Shown here in pieces: positions 39,333 to 48,900 of a DNA stretch of 64,000 bases. The stretch's first letter is position 1. Every line of letters begins with the position of its first letter. This DNA comes from Candidatus Tisiphia endosymbiont of Nemotelus nigrinus. Lineage in GTDB: Bacteria; Pseudomonadota; Alphaproteobacteria; Rickettsiales; Rickettsiaceae. The stretch spans positions 558,001 through 622,000 of the forward strand of contig NZ_OZ032151.1 of the NCBI RefSeq assembly GCF_964026475.1, written 5' to 3'. Both the position numbers and the translations under genes were made by a program. The notes under the pieces are model-generated. The model had not been told where the DNA came from. It saw nothing but the letters and a program-made list of their open reading frames with translations, and did not search any database.

Positions 39333-40679
39333 ATGAAAAGTGGTAATGAAGATAATAATAAGGAAGGCTTAGCTGTTGTCAACGAAGCGGTGAATGAGAT
39401 AGCTGGGGCTGTAATTGCAGCGCATGCTAATTCTCCAGCATTTTCTGCCGAAAAACAAGATTTAGAAGATATAGCTGAGGTTGTAATTGGAGCAATGAAT
39501 GTCTTGGAAAAAAGTAACTCGCTTCAAAATATAACAGCCAAAGATATAAAAGGGTTAGAGGAAAAAGCTGAGAGCCTTAAAAGTCGTTCGTCAATTGGCA
39601 CTCAAATAAAAGCATGGTTCAAGTCATGGTTCACTCCTCTCATTAACTTTTTAAAATCTCCATTTAGTAAACAACATAAAGAAGAATTACAGCAAGCAAC
39701 AAAAGATGCTGTTCAAGGAATTGATGTTATACAGAAACAAGCTGTGCAGGAACAGGTTGCGGAAAAACAAATATCCCCAACTATTCCGGCAAAAGAAGCC
39801 CCGATGCAACCACCTTTGGTAGAAGCTTCTAAACCCCAATCAGCTATATCTAAAACAGCACCGTTAGCAGTACCAGAAATAACCCACCCTATACAAGATG
39901 TGGGGCAAGAACATGCTCTAGTGAGTAATACTCCAACTATGCCGCCTGCACAGGTGACAAATATCACTCCAACAGTTATGCCGCCACCAGTACAGGTAGT
40001 AGTTAATAATGGTCCGGGTGTTCCACCGCCACCACCTCCTCCGCCACCGCCAGCATATGTTGCACCGCAGGATCCTTTGGTTGCTCTAAAGGGTATGAAG
40101 AAGAAATCAGCGGAGGAAATAGAAAAACTTGCAAATCCAGCAGGTACTAACATGTTACATGAGTTGGAAAAAAAACTCGCAGCACGAAGAGACAAAGCTG
40201 GTGAAGTTCAAAGTAATACAAAGCTTCCCGAAGTATTTCTTAAAGATAAAGCTGAATTTGAAAGGCTGAGAGCAGAAGAAGCAGCACGCCAGGCTAAACA
40301 AGATGAAATAGATGCTCCAAGAATAGCGGCAGCACTGAAAGCAGAGGCAGAGAAGCAAGCAGCAAGTACAAAAATTCCTTCGGTTACATTTGATAAAAGT
40401 GGAGTTCCAATGCCACCGCCTCCACCGCCTCCCCCGCCTCCTCCACCTATGCTTGGTACAACTGGTATTCAGCTATCTAAACCAGCAGTAAAATCACCTA
40501 CTGCAGAAAAAAAGGTACAGACAAAACCTGCTCAACTTGCTGTTGATGCAAAGGCTCTCGAGAACGCGATGGGCAACTTTAGGAAGGTAGCTTCTTCTCC
40601 CCCTAAAAAAACAACAGAAACCCCTGTGCCAAATTTTAAGGCTAATCTTAAACCAACAAAAGGACATGGCGGTAGGTAA
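39333..40679 (+). CDS. Proline-rich protein, possible actin-regulating effector
   Basis: 448 aa, no signal peptide. The N-terminal 140 residues are helical with an aromatic amphipathic stretch (IKAWFKSWFTPLINFLKS, about 92-110). Two long polyproline tracts (10 and 12 P, about residues 232-241 and 362-375) flank a charged helical region (LHELEKKLAARRDKAG... RLRAEEAARQAKQDE). Such proline runs bind profilin or SH3/EVH1 domains in actin regulators, and Rickettsia RickA has a similar layout. However, no clear WH2 or acidic C-terminal motif is visible, so this is not a standard RickA. Function is inference. Confidence 0.75.
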   Translation: MKSGNEDNNKEGLAVVNEAVNEIAGAVIAAHANSPAFSAEKQDLEDIAEVVIGAMNVLEKSNSLQNITAKDIKGLEEKAESLKSRSSIGTQIKAWFKSWFTPLINFLKSPFSKQHKEELQQATKDAVQGIDVIQKQAVQEQVAEKQISPTIPAKEAPMQPPLVEASKPQSAISKTAPLAVPEITHPIQDVGQEHALVSNTPTMPPAQVTNITPTVMPPPVQVVVNNGPGVPPPPPPPPPPAYVAPQDPLVALKGMKKKSAEEIEKLANPAGTNMLHELEKKLAARRDKAGEVQSNTKLPEVFLKDKAEFERLRAEEAARQAKQDEIDAPRIAAALKAEAEKQAASTKIPSVTFDKSGVPMPPPPPPPPPPPPMLGTTGIQLSKPAVKSPTAEKKVQTKPAQLAVDAKALENAMGNFRKVASSPPKKTTETPVPNFKANLKPTKGHGGR

Positions 40680-40688
40680 CATCAATCT

Positions 40689-40730
40689 CAGTTCGATATA
40701 AGCACCAATGTTTAGGCTTATATCGAACTG
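40689..40730 (+). terminator. Strong hairpin after the proline-rich gene
   Basis: A perfect 15-bp stem CAGTTCGATATAAGC/GCTTATATCGAACTG with a 12-nt loop, 10 bases after the stop codon. There is little T-tract behind it (GCTTTGTTAT). It could also end transcription of the converging prmC gene. Confidence 0.6.
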
Positions 40731-40787
40731 GCTTTGTTATAAGGAAAAATGCACTCGCAGAACCGCTTTAAATTGTGTACTTGGAAA

Positions 40788-41834
40788 TTAAAACTCACCT
40801 ATTCTTATCAACAATCCTCTATCTAGACCTTCTAGATCTTTATAAACTTGCTGAATTGTATAGCCATGATTTACAAATATTTCTGTAACAGATGTCGCTT
40901 GATTAAAGCCAATCTCTAAAAATAATTTACCATTTTGTTTTAAAAATCCTTTGGCTTCTTTAGCAATTATGTAATATGATGATAAACCCTTATTTTCAGC
41001 AAATAAGGCTGAGTGTGGTTCATATTTTAGGGTCTCAGGAAACATATAAACAGTATCATCAAATGAAATATAGGGTGGATTGCTTACGATGATATCAAAT
41101 TCTTGCTTCTTTAAATTCTCAAACCAGTTACTGTTAATTATTTCCAATCTATCAATAATTTTATGTTTTATAGTATTTTGACGAGCAATAGTAATAGCTT
41201 CGTTACTTATATCAGTAGCGGTTACATTGACATTAATATTAGCATTTAGCATTTCCAATAATAAGCTTACAGCAATACAGCCACTACCAGTACCAAGCTC
41301 TAATATTGTTAGCTCTTCCTTGAACGAGTAATTTGTTTTATAGCTAACCTTACTAGCATTTGGCAATAGCAAACTAGTGTCATTGCAAGAAGGCGTAAGC
41401 CGACGAAGCAATCCATTTCTAATCGCCTCTCTGGATTGCTTCGTCGCTACTAAAGTAGCTCCTCGCAATGACGCTTGTGAATTTAGCATAATGCTATTCG
41501 GACTAGCTATAACATCTTTTAAAATTGCATCGACAAGAATCTCAGTATCTTGCCGAGGAATAAGTACTTTATCGTTTATAATAAACTGGTAACTATAAAA
41601 TTCTTTATATCCTACAATATAGGCTATTGGCTCTAGTAATGTACGCCTATTAACCAAATCCTCAAAAATAATTTGCTCTTGTTGGGTTAACTCTTCTTCT
41701 GACCTTGCTAGTAAATATTCAATGGATTTATTAGTAGCATGTTGCACCAATATACGTGATTCTAAGTTGGCTGATTTAATGCCTACTGCTTGCAATTTGT
41801 TAGTAGCATAAATTAAAGATTCTTTTATATTCAT
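40788..41834 (-). CDS. prmC: Release-factor glutamine methyltransferase with repeat insert
   Basis: 348 aa. It methylates the GGQ glutamine of RF1 and RF2. The N-terminal helical domain ends IPRQDTEILVDAIL near residue 105. The catalytic domain resumes at TILELGTGSGCIAVSLL (about 170), with NPPYISFDDTVY near 250. Between them lies an in-frame insert of about 57 residues (about 109-165) made from a palindromic repeat. Many Rickettsia PrmC proteins are fused to TrmB; this one ends after the PrmC domain. It shares a 4-base overlap with rluD upstream, so the pair is coupled. The insert falls at the interdomain hinge and may be tolerated. Confidence 0.94.
   Translation of the reverse strand: MNIKESLIYATNKLQAVGIKSANLESRILVQHATNKSIEYLLARSEEELTQQEQIIFEDLVNRRTLLEPIAYIVGYKEFYSYQFIINDKVLIPRQDTEILVDAILKDVIASPNSIMLNSQASLRGATLVATKQSREAIRNGLLRRLTPSCNDTSLLLPNASKVSYKTNYSFKEELTILELGTGSGCIAVSLLLEMLNANINVNVTATDISNEAITIARQNTIKHKIIDRLEIINSNWFENLKKQEFDIIVSNPPYISFDDTVYMFPETLKYEPHSALFAENKGLSSYYIIAKEAKGFLKQNGKLFLEIGFNQATSVTEIFVNHGYTIQQVYKDLEGLDRGLLIRIGEF
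41336..41515. repeat. Palindromic repeat inserted in frame within prmC
   Basis: The inner palindrome spans 41378-41473 (GTCATTGCAAGAAGG, GACGAAGCAATCC, GGATTGCTTCGTCG, CTCCTCGCAATGACG). Outer arms TTATAGCTAACCTTACTAGC and GGACTAGCTATAAC reach about 41336 and 41515. It is translated as residues such as ASLRGATLVATKQSREA. Confidence 0.88.
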
Positions 41835-42769
41835 GCAATTATTTCCGTAATATCCGATGGCAGGGGTGATTCAAATTCTAATAATTTACCGCTTACCGGA
41901 TGGGAAAAACTTATATACCAAGAATGTAATGCTTGCCTCTTGAAATCCATTAATTTTTGTGGTAGTATGCTATAATTGGTGTTAACTTTCTTGCTATTCT
42001 TACCATAAGTTTGGTCTCCTACTACTGAATGTTTCAAATGACTCAATTGCACTCTGATTTGATGAGTTCGTCCGGTAGCAAGCCGACATTCTACCATACT
42101 TATAATACCATCAAAAAATATTTCCTCTGTTTTATAATGAGTAACCGCCTCTTTACCGCCAAATTTTAGAATAGTCATTTTTTGCCGTATAATACGGTCT
42201 CTACCAATATTATTTCTTATAACTCCCTCTTGCGGATTAATAATACCCCAAACGAGTGCTTTATATTTGCGTACAAGATTACGGCTTTCTATTTGTTTTG
42301 CAAGATGTACATGGGCAAAATTATTCTTTGCTACCACCATAAGCCCTGATGTATCTTTGTCCAAACGATGAACTATACCAGGCCTTTCCAATCCTCCTAT
42401 ACTAGATAAAGATTTTGCATGGTGTAATAGGGCATTTACCAAAGTATCTTGGTGGTTGCCACTACCAGGATGGACTGTCATACCAGCTGCTTTATTGATC
42501 ACCATTAAATCTTCATCTTCATAAAAAATATCAAGTTTAATATCAGCTTCCTGCATCATTAATGGCTCAGAAACTTTAAAAAATACTGAGATAATGTCAT
42601 TCTCCTTGACCTTAAAGTTAGAATCAGAAATAATCAAACCATTAACTTGTATTTGGAAGTCACTTATCATTTTCTGAACTTGGCTTCTAGATGTTCTGCT
42701 GACAAGATTTACCAAAGCCTTATCAATTCTAAACCCATCTAGGTTTTGGGGTATGTTATATTCTTCCAT
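41831..42769 (-). CDS. rluD: Ribosomal large-subunit pseudouridine synthase (RluD type)
   Basis: 312 aa. An S4 domain (about 10-70: GFRIDKALVNLVSRTSRSQVQKMI) precedes the RluA-family catalytic domain. The signature GLERPGIVHRLDKDTSGLMVVAKN holds the catalytic Asp, and ATGRTHQIRVQLSHLKHSVVGDQTYG is the second hallmark. It makes pseudouridines in 23S rRNA; the RluC/RluD choice is based on length and overall pattern. Operon with prmC downstream (ATGA overlap). Confidence 0.93.
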   Translation of the reverse strand: MEEYNIPQNLDGFRIDKALVNLVSRTSRSQVQKMISDFQIQVNGLIISDSNFKVKENDIISVFFKVSEPLMMQEADIKLDIFYEDEDLMVINKAAGMTVHPGSGNHQDTLVNALLHHAKSLSSIGGLERPGIVHRLDKDTSGLMVVAKNNFAHVHLAKQIESRNLVRKYKALVWGIINPQEGVIRNNIGRDRIIRQKMTILKFGGKEAVTHYKTEEIFFDGIISMVECRLATGRTHQIRVQLSHLKHSVVGDQTYGKNSKKVNTNYSILPQKLMDFKRQALHSWYISFSHPVSGKLLEFESPLPSDITEIIA

Positions 42770-42795
42770 TACTTAAAATATTTTAAAATAACAAA

Positions 42796-43800
42796 ATGAC
42801 TCATTTAACAAAAAAAATCAACCAACTAAAATGGTTGCAAACAATTGGTATAGATTATTATTTGTCAGAATCAACTATTAATCAGCAAAAAATACAAATT
42901 AATTCTAATGTTAAAGCTAAGCCGATTAGCATTCCACCAACTCTACCTCGTTCCAATAGTCGTAGCCATTCCCGCAATTCTTCGTACCCTGCATTGATTG
43001 CTTCGTCGGCCATGCCTCCTCGCAATGACGAAAGTACTTTTATCCACACGGCATTGCGAGAAGCAACTAAAGTGACAGCGACACAATCCATCTCTAATTA
43101 TTCCAGTGTTCCTCGTCATTCCAGTCCCCCTTGTCATTCCCGCGTAGGCGGGAATCCAGAACCTGTACAAAAACAGAATGACGCCATTTCATTGTCTAGA
43201 ACTTTGGCTGATTCAGCTAACAGTTTAGAAGAATTAAAAAAACTATTAATGGATTTTGATGGTTGTGGTTTAAAAAAATTAGCTAATAAAACCGTATTTG
43301 CTGATGGCAATCCACAAAGTTCTATAATGTTTATTGGAGAAGCCCCAGGTAGTAGCGAAGATGCAGAGGGAATACCATTTTGTGGTGAAAGTGGTAAATT
43401 ACTTGATAATGTCTTGGCCTCTATCAATATTTCAAGAAAACATAATGCCTATATTACTAATACGGTATTTTGGCGACCACCAGCCAACCGCCAACCAACA
43501 CAAGAAGAAATAGATATTTGCCGACCTTTTGTTGAGAAGCATATCGCTTTAATAAACCCAAAACTAATTGTTTTAGTAGGAAATGTTGCAGCGACTAGCT
43601 TACTTGGTAAAAATGCTGGTATAAGTAAAATCAGACAAGAATATTATTTATATACCAATCAGTATCTTATCAAACCAATTCAAACTACTTCTATCTTCCA
43701 TCCTGCATATCTGCTTAGACAACCAATGCAGAAAAAAACTACCTGGTATGATTTAATAAAAATTCATGATTATATTAGACTGTTAACAAGTACACAATAA
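42796..43800 (+). CDS. Family 4-like uracil-DNA glycosylase with repeat inserts
   Basis: 334 aa. Catalytic motifs: MFIGEAPGSSEDAEGIPFCGESGKLLDNVL (about 176-205), YITNTVFWRPPANRQPT, LIVLVGNVAATSLLG and the final SIFHPAYLLRQP. It removes uracil from DNA. Residues about 49-135 are made of two palindromic repeats, read through as ASSAMPPRNDES and CHSRVGGNPEP, in the linker before the catalytic domain. In classic family 4 enzymes four Cys hold an Fe-S cluster; here the first and third positions seem to be F and W (FWRPP), as in an alphaproteobacterial clade, so the cluster is doubtful. Confidence 0.9.
   Translation: MTHLTKKINQLKWLQTIGIDYYLSESTINQQKIQINSNVKAKPISIPPTLPRSNSRSHSRNSSYPALIASSAMPPRNDESTFIHTALREATKVTATQSISNYSSVPRHSSPPCHSRVGGNPEPVQKQNDAISLSRTLADSANSLEELKKLLMDFDGCGLKKLANKTVFADGNPQSSIMFIGEAPGSSEDAEGIPFCGESGKLLDNVLASINISRKHNAYITNTVFWRPPANRQPTQEEIDICRPFVEKHIALINPKLIVLVGNVAATSLLGKNAGISKIRQEYYLYTNQYLIKPIQTTSIFHPAYLLRQPMQKKTTWYDLIKIHDYIRLLTSTQ
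42940..43190. repeat. Two palindromic repeat families inside the UDG gene
   Basis: First element about 42990-43095 (ATTGCTTCGTCGGCCATGCC, CTCGCAATGACG, then GCATTGCGAGAAGCAAC). Second about 43112-43180 (CGTCATTCCAGTCC, GTCATTCCCGCGTAGGCGGG, CAGAATGACG). Both keep the frame open. The short block CCCGCGTAGGCGGGAATC is shared with 22550-22570. Confidence 0.82.
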
Positions 43801-43859
43801 TAACCTAGGAAATAGGTTGATATGTTTGAAAAATGACCAGTCCATATAATTAGCCATAG

Positions 43860-44079
43860 CTAGGAGGTTGTCGGAAATAACTAAAGTAATTCTATATTTG
43901 GCTCTTTTTGACTACTAGACACTGTTAACAAAGCTTATTTAGTTGGTGAATAAAGTCTTTTTTGCTGCAAATTATAAGATTTTTTTGAAATAGGTACACA
44001 TCCTATCAAAAATCCTATTTATTCTCGCCTAAAAATAGCACAAAATATAATTAATTAGTTATCTCCAATAGCCTCCTAG
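43860..44079. repeat. MITE-like element (220 bp) carrying another MITE half
   Basis: Outer arms CTAGGAGGTTGTCGGAAATAA (43860) and TTATCTCCAATAGCCTCCTAG (ending 44079) are imperfect inverted repeats. Inside, 43916-44000 is the left half of the MITE at 29747-29949. This suggests one element inserted in another, followed by loss of the inner right half. Confidence 0.75.
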
Positions 44080-44377
44080 GGAGATTTAAAAGTCGCAACT
44101 AATGATAGGAAATGCTAAATTATAGAAATAAATAGTTGTCATCGTAAGTCACAAAGTGACGTGGCGAGCCAAATAAACAGCTGGCTAGTTTTATTTTTTG
44201 CCGCTGTAACTCTTGGATTGCCATGTTGCCACTTTGCAACTCCTTGCAATGACTCTTAGAACTAAGTTTTTTTCATTAAATCAGCACATATACTGAATTA
44301 CACATTACACTTTCACAATAGAATAAAAAATGTAGGGTATGATTTCCGCTTCTTTATCTTTAGTTGATAAATTATAG
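44080..44377. repeat. Intergenic region with a divergent palindromic repeat
   Basis: About 44139-44262 holds TGTCATCGTAAGTCACAAAG and its partner ACTTTGCAACTCCTTGCAATGAC, a diverged copy of the main family. A segment with AATAGAATAAAAAATGTAGG (44317-44336) matches 11083-11105. No gene is supported. Confidence 0.6.
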
Positions 44378-44827
44378 TTAGTTTTCACTCTCTCGCATTT
44401 TCTTGTGATATAAAGCACCAAAATCAATCGGATCAATCATCAATGGTTGGAATCCACCATCCTGAGTTACATCCGAAATAATTTTTCTAGCAAATGGGAA
44501 AATCATTGCTGGACAATGAATTGCTAATATCATTTGGTGTTGATCTTCTGATATATTAATTAAGTTGAAAACTCCAGCATATTTTAAGTCTACTATAAAT
44601 AGCTTATGTTTTTCGCTCATTGCTTTAGCTTCTATACTTAATTCTACCTCATAAAAATTTTCTTCAGGTAAATTAGAAATATTAAGGTCTAGGAATAAAT
44701 CAATTTGTGGATTACGTTCCAAAGACACCAAAGATTTTGGAGCATCTGGATTTTCAAAAGACAAATCCTTTATATATTGGGCATTAACAGCAATATGTGG
44801 CATGTCTTGTTGATTAGTATCTTTCAT
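44378..44827 (-). CDS. secB: Protein-export chaperone SecB
   Basis: 149 aa. A cytosolic tetramer that keeps precursor proteins unfolded and hands them to SecA. The family's segments are present: [80 protein letters not shown]. Length is standard. It lies 28 bases downstream of dcd on the same strand. Confidence 0.97.
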   Translation of the reverse strand: MKDTNQQDMPHIAVNAQYIKDLSFENPDAPKSLVSLERNPQIDLFLDLNISNLPEENFYEVELSIEAKAMSEKHKLFIVDLKYAGVFNLINISEDQHQMILAIHCPAMIFPFARKIISDVTQDGGFQPLMIDPIDFGALYHKKMRESEN

Positions 44828-44855
44828 AACAAATAGTTCCTCTATATTAAAATTT

Positions 44856-45422
44856 TTAAGTTATTGGCAAGGTAACACCTTGCTGTTTCATATATTTCCC
44901 ATAACGATCAGCATAAGATGTATTACAAGTTTGGTCGCCTTTTAAAAATAAGAATTGACAAGCTCCTTCATTCGCATAAATTTTTGCTGGCAATGGAGTA
45001 GTATTGGAAAATTCTAATGTTACATGTCCTTCCCATTCTGGTTCTAATGGGGTTACGTTAACAATTATACCGCATCGGGCATAGGTTGATTTACCAACAC
45101 AAATAACTAGTATATCTCTTGGAATTTTAAAATACTCAATTGTTCTTGCTAAAGCAAAACTATTGGGCGGGATGATACAAACATCAACTTCTCTATCTAC
45201 TAAGCTACATTCACTAAAATTCTTGGGATCAACTATTGACGAATTGATATTAGTAAATATTTTGAATTCTTTTGAAACTCTTGCATCATAACCATACGAA
45301 GATAAGCCATAAGAAATAATCCTCTCTGAGTTATTTAATTTAACTTGCGTATCAACAAAAGGTGCAATCATATCATGTTCTGCACACATTCTTCTTATCC
45401 AATTATCAGACATAATGGTCAT
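44856..45422 (-). CDS. dcd: dCTP deaminase
   Basis: 188 aa (184 if the second ATG, MSDNW, is used). Makes dUTP from dCTP for thymidylate synthesis. Characteristic blocks: [69 protein letters not shown] (with the catalytic Glu in LEPEWEG) and [13 protein letters not shown]. secB follows in the same direction. Confidence 0.97.
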   Translation of the reverse strand: MTIMSDNWIRRMCAEHDMIAPFVDTQVKLNNSERIISYGLSSYGYDARVSKEFKIFTNINSSIVDPKNFSECSLVDREVDVCIIPPNSFALARTIEYFKIPRDILVICVGKSTYARCGIIVNVTPLEPEWEGHVTLEFSNTTPLPAKIYANEGACQFLFLKGDQTCNTSYADRYGKYMKQQGVTLPIT

Positions 45423-45933
45423 ATATAACTACACATAATATTTTAAATCCTTGAATATAAATGATTAAGTTAAAAATTAAAAGTACAAAACCTTAATTAG
45501 TCTCAGCTCGATATAATAATTATTCTTAACTTTTAAATCACCCTGGATTTGAAGTAGTTAAAAAAATTAAAAATATCTTGTAAAATTATGTAGATTATTC
45601 TATATCCTGTAATGATATTAGTGTAAAGTGTGTTAGAATCCATTCTAAAAAAATGCTAGATCAAGAAGCAAAATCAACTGTTCTCTAACTAAAAGCCCCA
45701 TTTTTTTATTATAACATACTTAGCTCAATAAGGTCAATAAGACATAAACTGCACTTATTCATGGAGATAACTGTGAAATGGTGTTCACATTATTCAATTA
45801 ACAAATATTTATACTTTCAGAGATGCGAGATATTTATTACAAGCATATTAAATTGTAATAAGTTGTTGCATTACTTGAACAAATATACTAGTATCCGTTT
45901 GATACGGAATTTAATAAAATTACAGAAAACATA
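45423..45933 (+). promoter_or_regulatory. Long leader and promoter region of the autotransporter
   Basis: A 511-bp AT-rich stretch between divergent dcd and the autotransporter gene. A candidate sigma-70 promoter is TTGCAT (45866-45871), 17 bases, TAGTAT (45889-45894), 39 bases before the ATG. GCTCGATATAATAA near 45510 is a fragment of the hairpin sequence seen at 40689. No gene is supported. Confidence 0.45.
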
Positions 45934-48900
45934 ATGCTAAAAAATTTTATTTCCTTATTTAAAATCAATAATAAAGTTGAGTCTATTAAGATACTGCTTT
46001 TGATATTCATGTTGGGATGTGTAGTTGGCTCACCAATTATGGCATTGGGAGGTGGTGCCAGTGACAAAGAAAATGAAAGTGACGACGATGGTTGGGGTGA
46101 CGATGGGTATAATAATAGGGTGAACAAAGCTCCAACGGGTGGCACTCAATATAACATATCAGATCTTGCAACAACATTCTGGGGTCAAGATAAATCAACT
46201 GTTACAATAGAATCAGACAAGCTAAAAGCATCAAAAATACAAGCTGAACAAAGATCTAAAGAACAGAAACTGAAACAGCAAAAGGAAGACAAGGAAAAGG
46301 AGTATCTAGTTGAATCTAAGGTAAAAGAATTTAAATCACTAACCATAGCACAGCGAGTGCAACTATTAAAAGAAATAAAAAGAAAAAATCCGGAAATAAT
46401 TGACCAATTAGTGCTGTCACTGAATATAAATAATATTAAAACGACTGAAACGACTGAGAGTGAAAAAATAAAGTATAAAAAAAGTAAAGTATCAAATAAA
46501 AACGAAGATCCATCTCTGGCCGACCTGCGTAAGGCCTTGAAAAAAAATAGAGCAGTAGAAAGTGATGAAGAAGGCAAAGAAGAAGAGAAACCAAAATTGA
46601 ACAAACTAGCTTCAAACCCAATGTTTAATGAAGCACAAAAAAAAATGGAAATCTTCTTGAAAACGACACGACCTTCAATAGAGAAAGCAGAAGAAATAAA
46701 AAACACAGCAGCAGAGAAAGCACCAAAAGAAACAAAAGCAGCAGAAGTGAAAGGAGCAGACAAAAAAGAGTCAGCGCCACCACCTCCTCCTCCGCCTCCT
46801 CCCCCTTTTTTTGGTACACCTACTGGGGCTACTACTAAAACACCACCATCTTTAAGAGCAGGAGATACAGGCATAGCAGCCGCAGTTGTAAAGTCGATTC
46901 CACCTGCTGGGACTAATACTGAAACACCACCATCTTTAAGAGCAGGAGATACAGGCATAGCAGCCGCAGTTGTAAAGTCGATTTCACCTGCTGGGACTAA
47001 TACTGAAACACCACCATCTTTAAGAGCAGGAGATACAGGCATAGCAGCCGCAGTTGTAAAGTCGATTTCACCTGCTGGGACTAATACTGAAACACCACCA
47101 TCTTTAAGAGCAGGAGATACAGGTATAGCAGCCGCAGTTGTAAAGTCGATTCCACCTGCTGGGACTAATACTGAAACACCACCATCTTTAAGAGCAGGAG
47201 ATACAGGCATAGCAGCCGCAGTTGTAAAGTCGACTCCACATGCTGGGGCTAATACTAAAACACCACCATCTCTAAGCACAGGAGATACAGACATAGTATC
47301 TCGGACTAAAAGATCTACTCCTTCAGATTCAGGAACTCCTTCAAGTCTAAAAACTCCCCCAGGTTCAGCAACTCCTTCAGGGACAGTACCCATCTCGGTG
47401 AAGTCTACACTGCTTAATCGTATGGGTACTTTTATAACTCCTAAATCAGGCTTAAAGGATATAACCTCCCAGAAAATCATATCAACTAGTGTATCTGAAA
47501 TACCTAATGAATTAGAAAGCCCATTACTGCGTTTTGCCTATAGTCTTGCTCAAGGAGATAACAAAAATGTTGGTATTATAAAAAAAGAAGCAGAAAATTT
47601 TTGTGATAACATTTCAGATAAAGGTTTAGAAGCACTGATATTTGATAATAATATTCCTGAAGATGTTGATAGGCGTCTAAATGTTTACCTTAAGGAAAAA
47701 GGAATAATTCAAGAAGAAAAACAAATAAAGTTAGAATATAAGGATATAGGTACAAGTAAGCTACTTGCAGCAGTTCAGGAGTATGCACCTGACAAGGTAA
47801 AGGATATAGTTCCTAAATTACAAAAGTGGGTTGATGATCATGTTCTAGAAATACGAGGTGACCAAAATATACCTAATGATACAAAAAACAAGATATTATC
47901 AGCAGCTGGTCGTAACGAGGTGGTTAATGGATTACTAAGTATAAACCGTATAAAAGACACTACTCAAAATCAGAAAAGTTGGACAGGTGATGTAGAATAT
48001 CCTTTAAAATCTTTACCAAATGTAACGGCAGATAAGCTAGCTTCATTTCCTCTAACCTTTATGAATAAGTTGAATGAAGAGCTGATGAAAGAAGGAATAA
48101 TTCATACAGAGATAAAAGACAAAGGCGTAATGGCTAAAATGCTCAATTTGGTTAGCGTGGGGAACTTAAAACCCATGATTTCTATTATTACCTCTGACCC
48201 AGAACCATTGGGTGATATGTTGAATCTTAAACCTAAGGAGAGTGGCGGAGATACTTCTATAGCTCCATCTTCATCCATAATTACTCCGCCTGCACCTTCA
48301 TCTTCACCTCCACCTCCGCCTCCACCTCCATCTTCACCTCCACCTCCGCCTCCACCTCCATCTTCACCTCCACCTCCGCCTCCACCTCCACACAGGTCTA
48401 CAGGTATATCTGCATTCTCACCTTCAGCTATACCTTCATCCTTTGAGTTGGCATTGAAGAAATTAGAGAAAAAATATCCCGAATTATACAAATTGTACTC
48501 TGCGAAAATGACCAGCCCCGTTGGAAAAGATAGAACAGTTGGAACAGATAAAAAGAAAGTATCTGATATTGCTACTCCACCTTTAGACCCCACAACAGAT
48601 GCCGGTAGAACATATAAGTTACATTATACCACAGGAAATGCTATGTTTGATAAGATAGATATGGAGGCTATACCGAAAGTTATACGGCACAAAACAATTG
48701 AAAGAGTCATGCGTATTCTATCAGAAAAGGAAGAACCATTAACAGCAGAGCAAGTATTATCATTCTTTAGTAACAAAATGGATTCATTAGTAGAGCAAGA
48801 AGCTGAAAAGGTAATAGATGAATTAGCTAGAGATCCATTTGTTACAAGTAATGCGGGGCCACGATTAACAAAAGAGTTAAAAGATATAGAAAGTTGGAAA

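Noticed and set aside
39713..40195. 160-codon minus-strand ORF in the proline-rich gene
   Set aside because: Antisense of a polyproline-coding stretch, no ribosome site or homology.
46185..47480. 431-codon minus-strand ORF opposite the autotransporter
   Set aside because: It mirrors the 84-bp repeats and polyproline tracts (poly-G antisense) and has no family likeness.
48102..48593. Minus-strand glycine-rich ORF
   Set aside because: Antisense of the PPPPPPPPSS tract; composition artefact.
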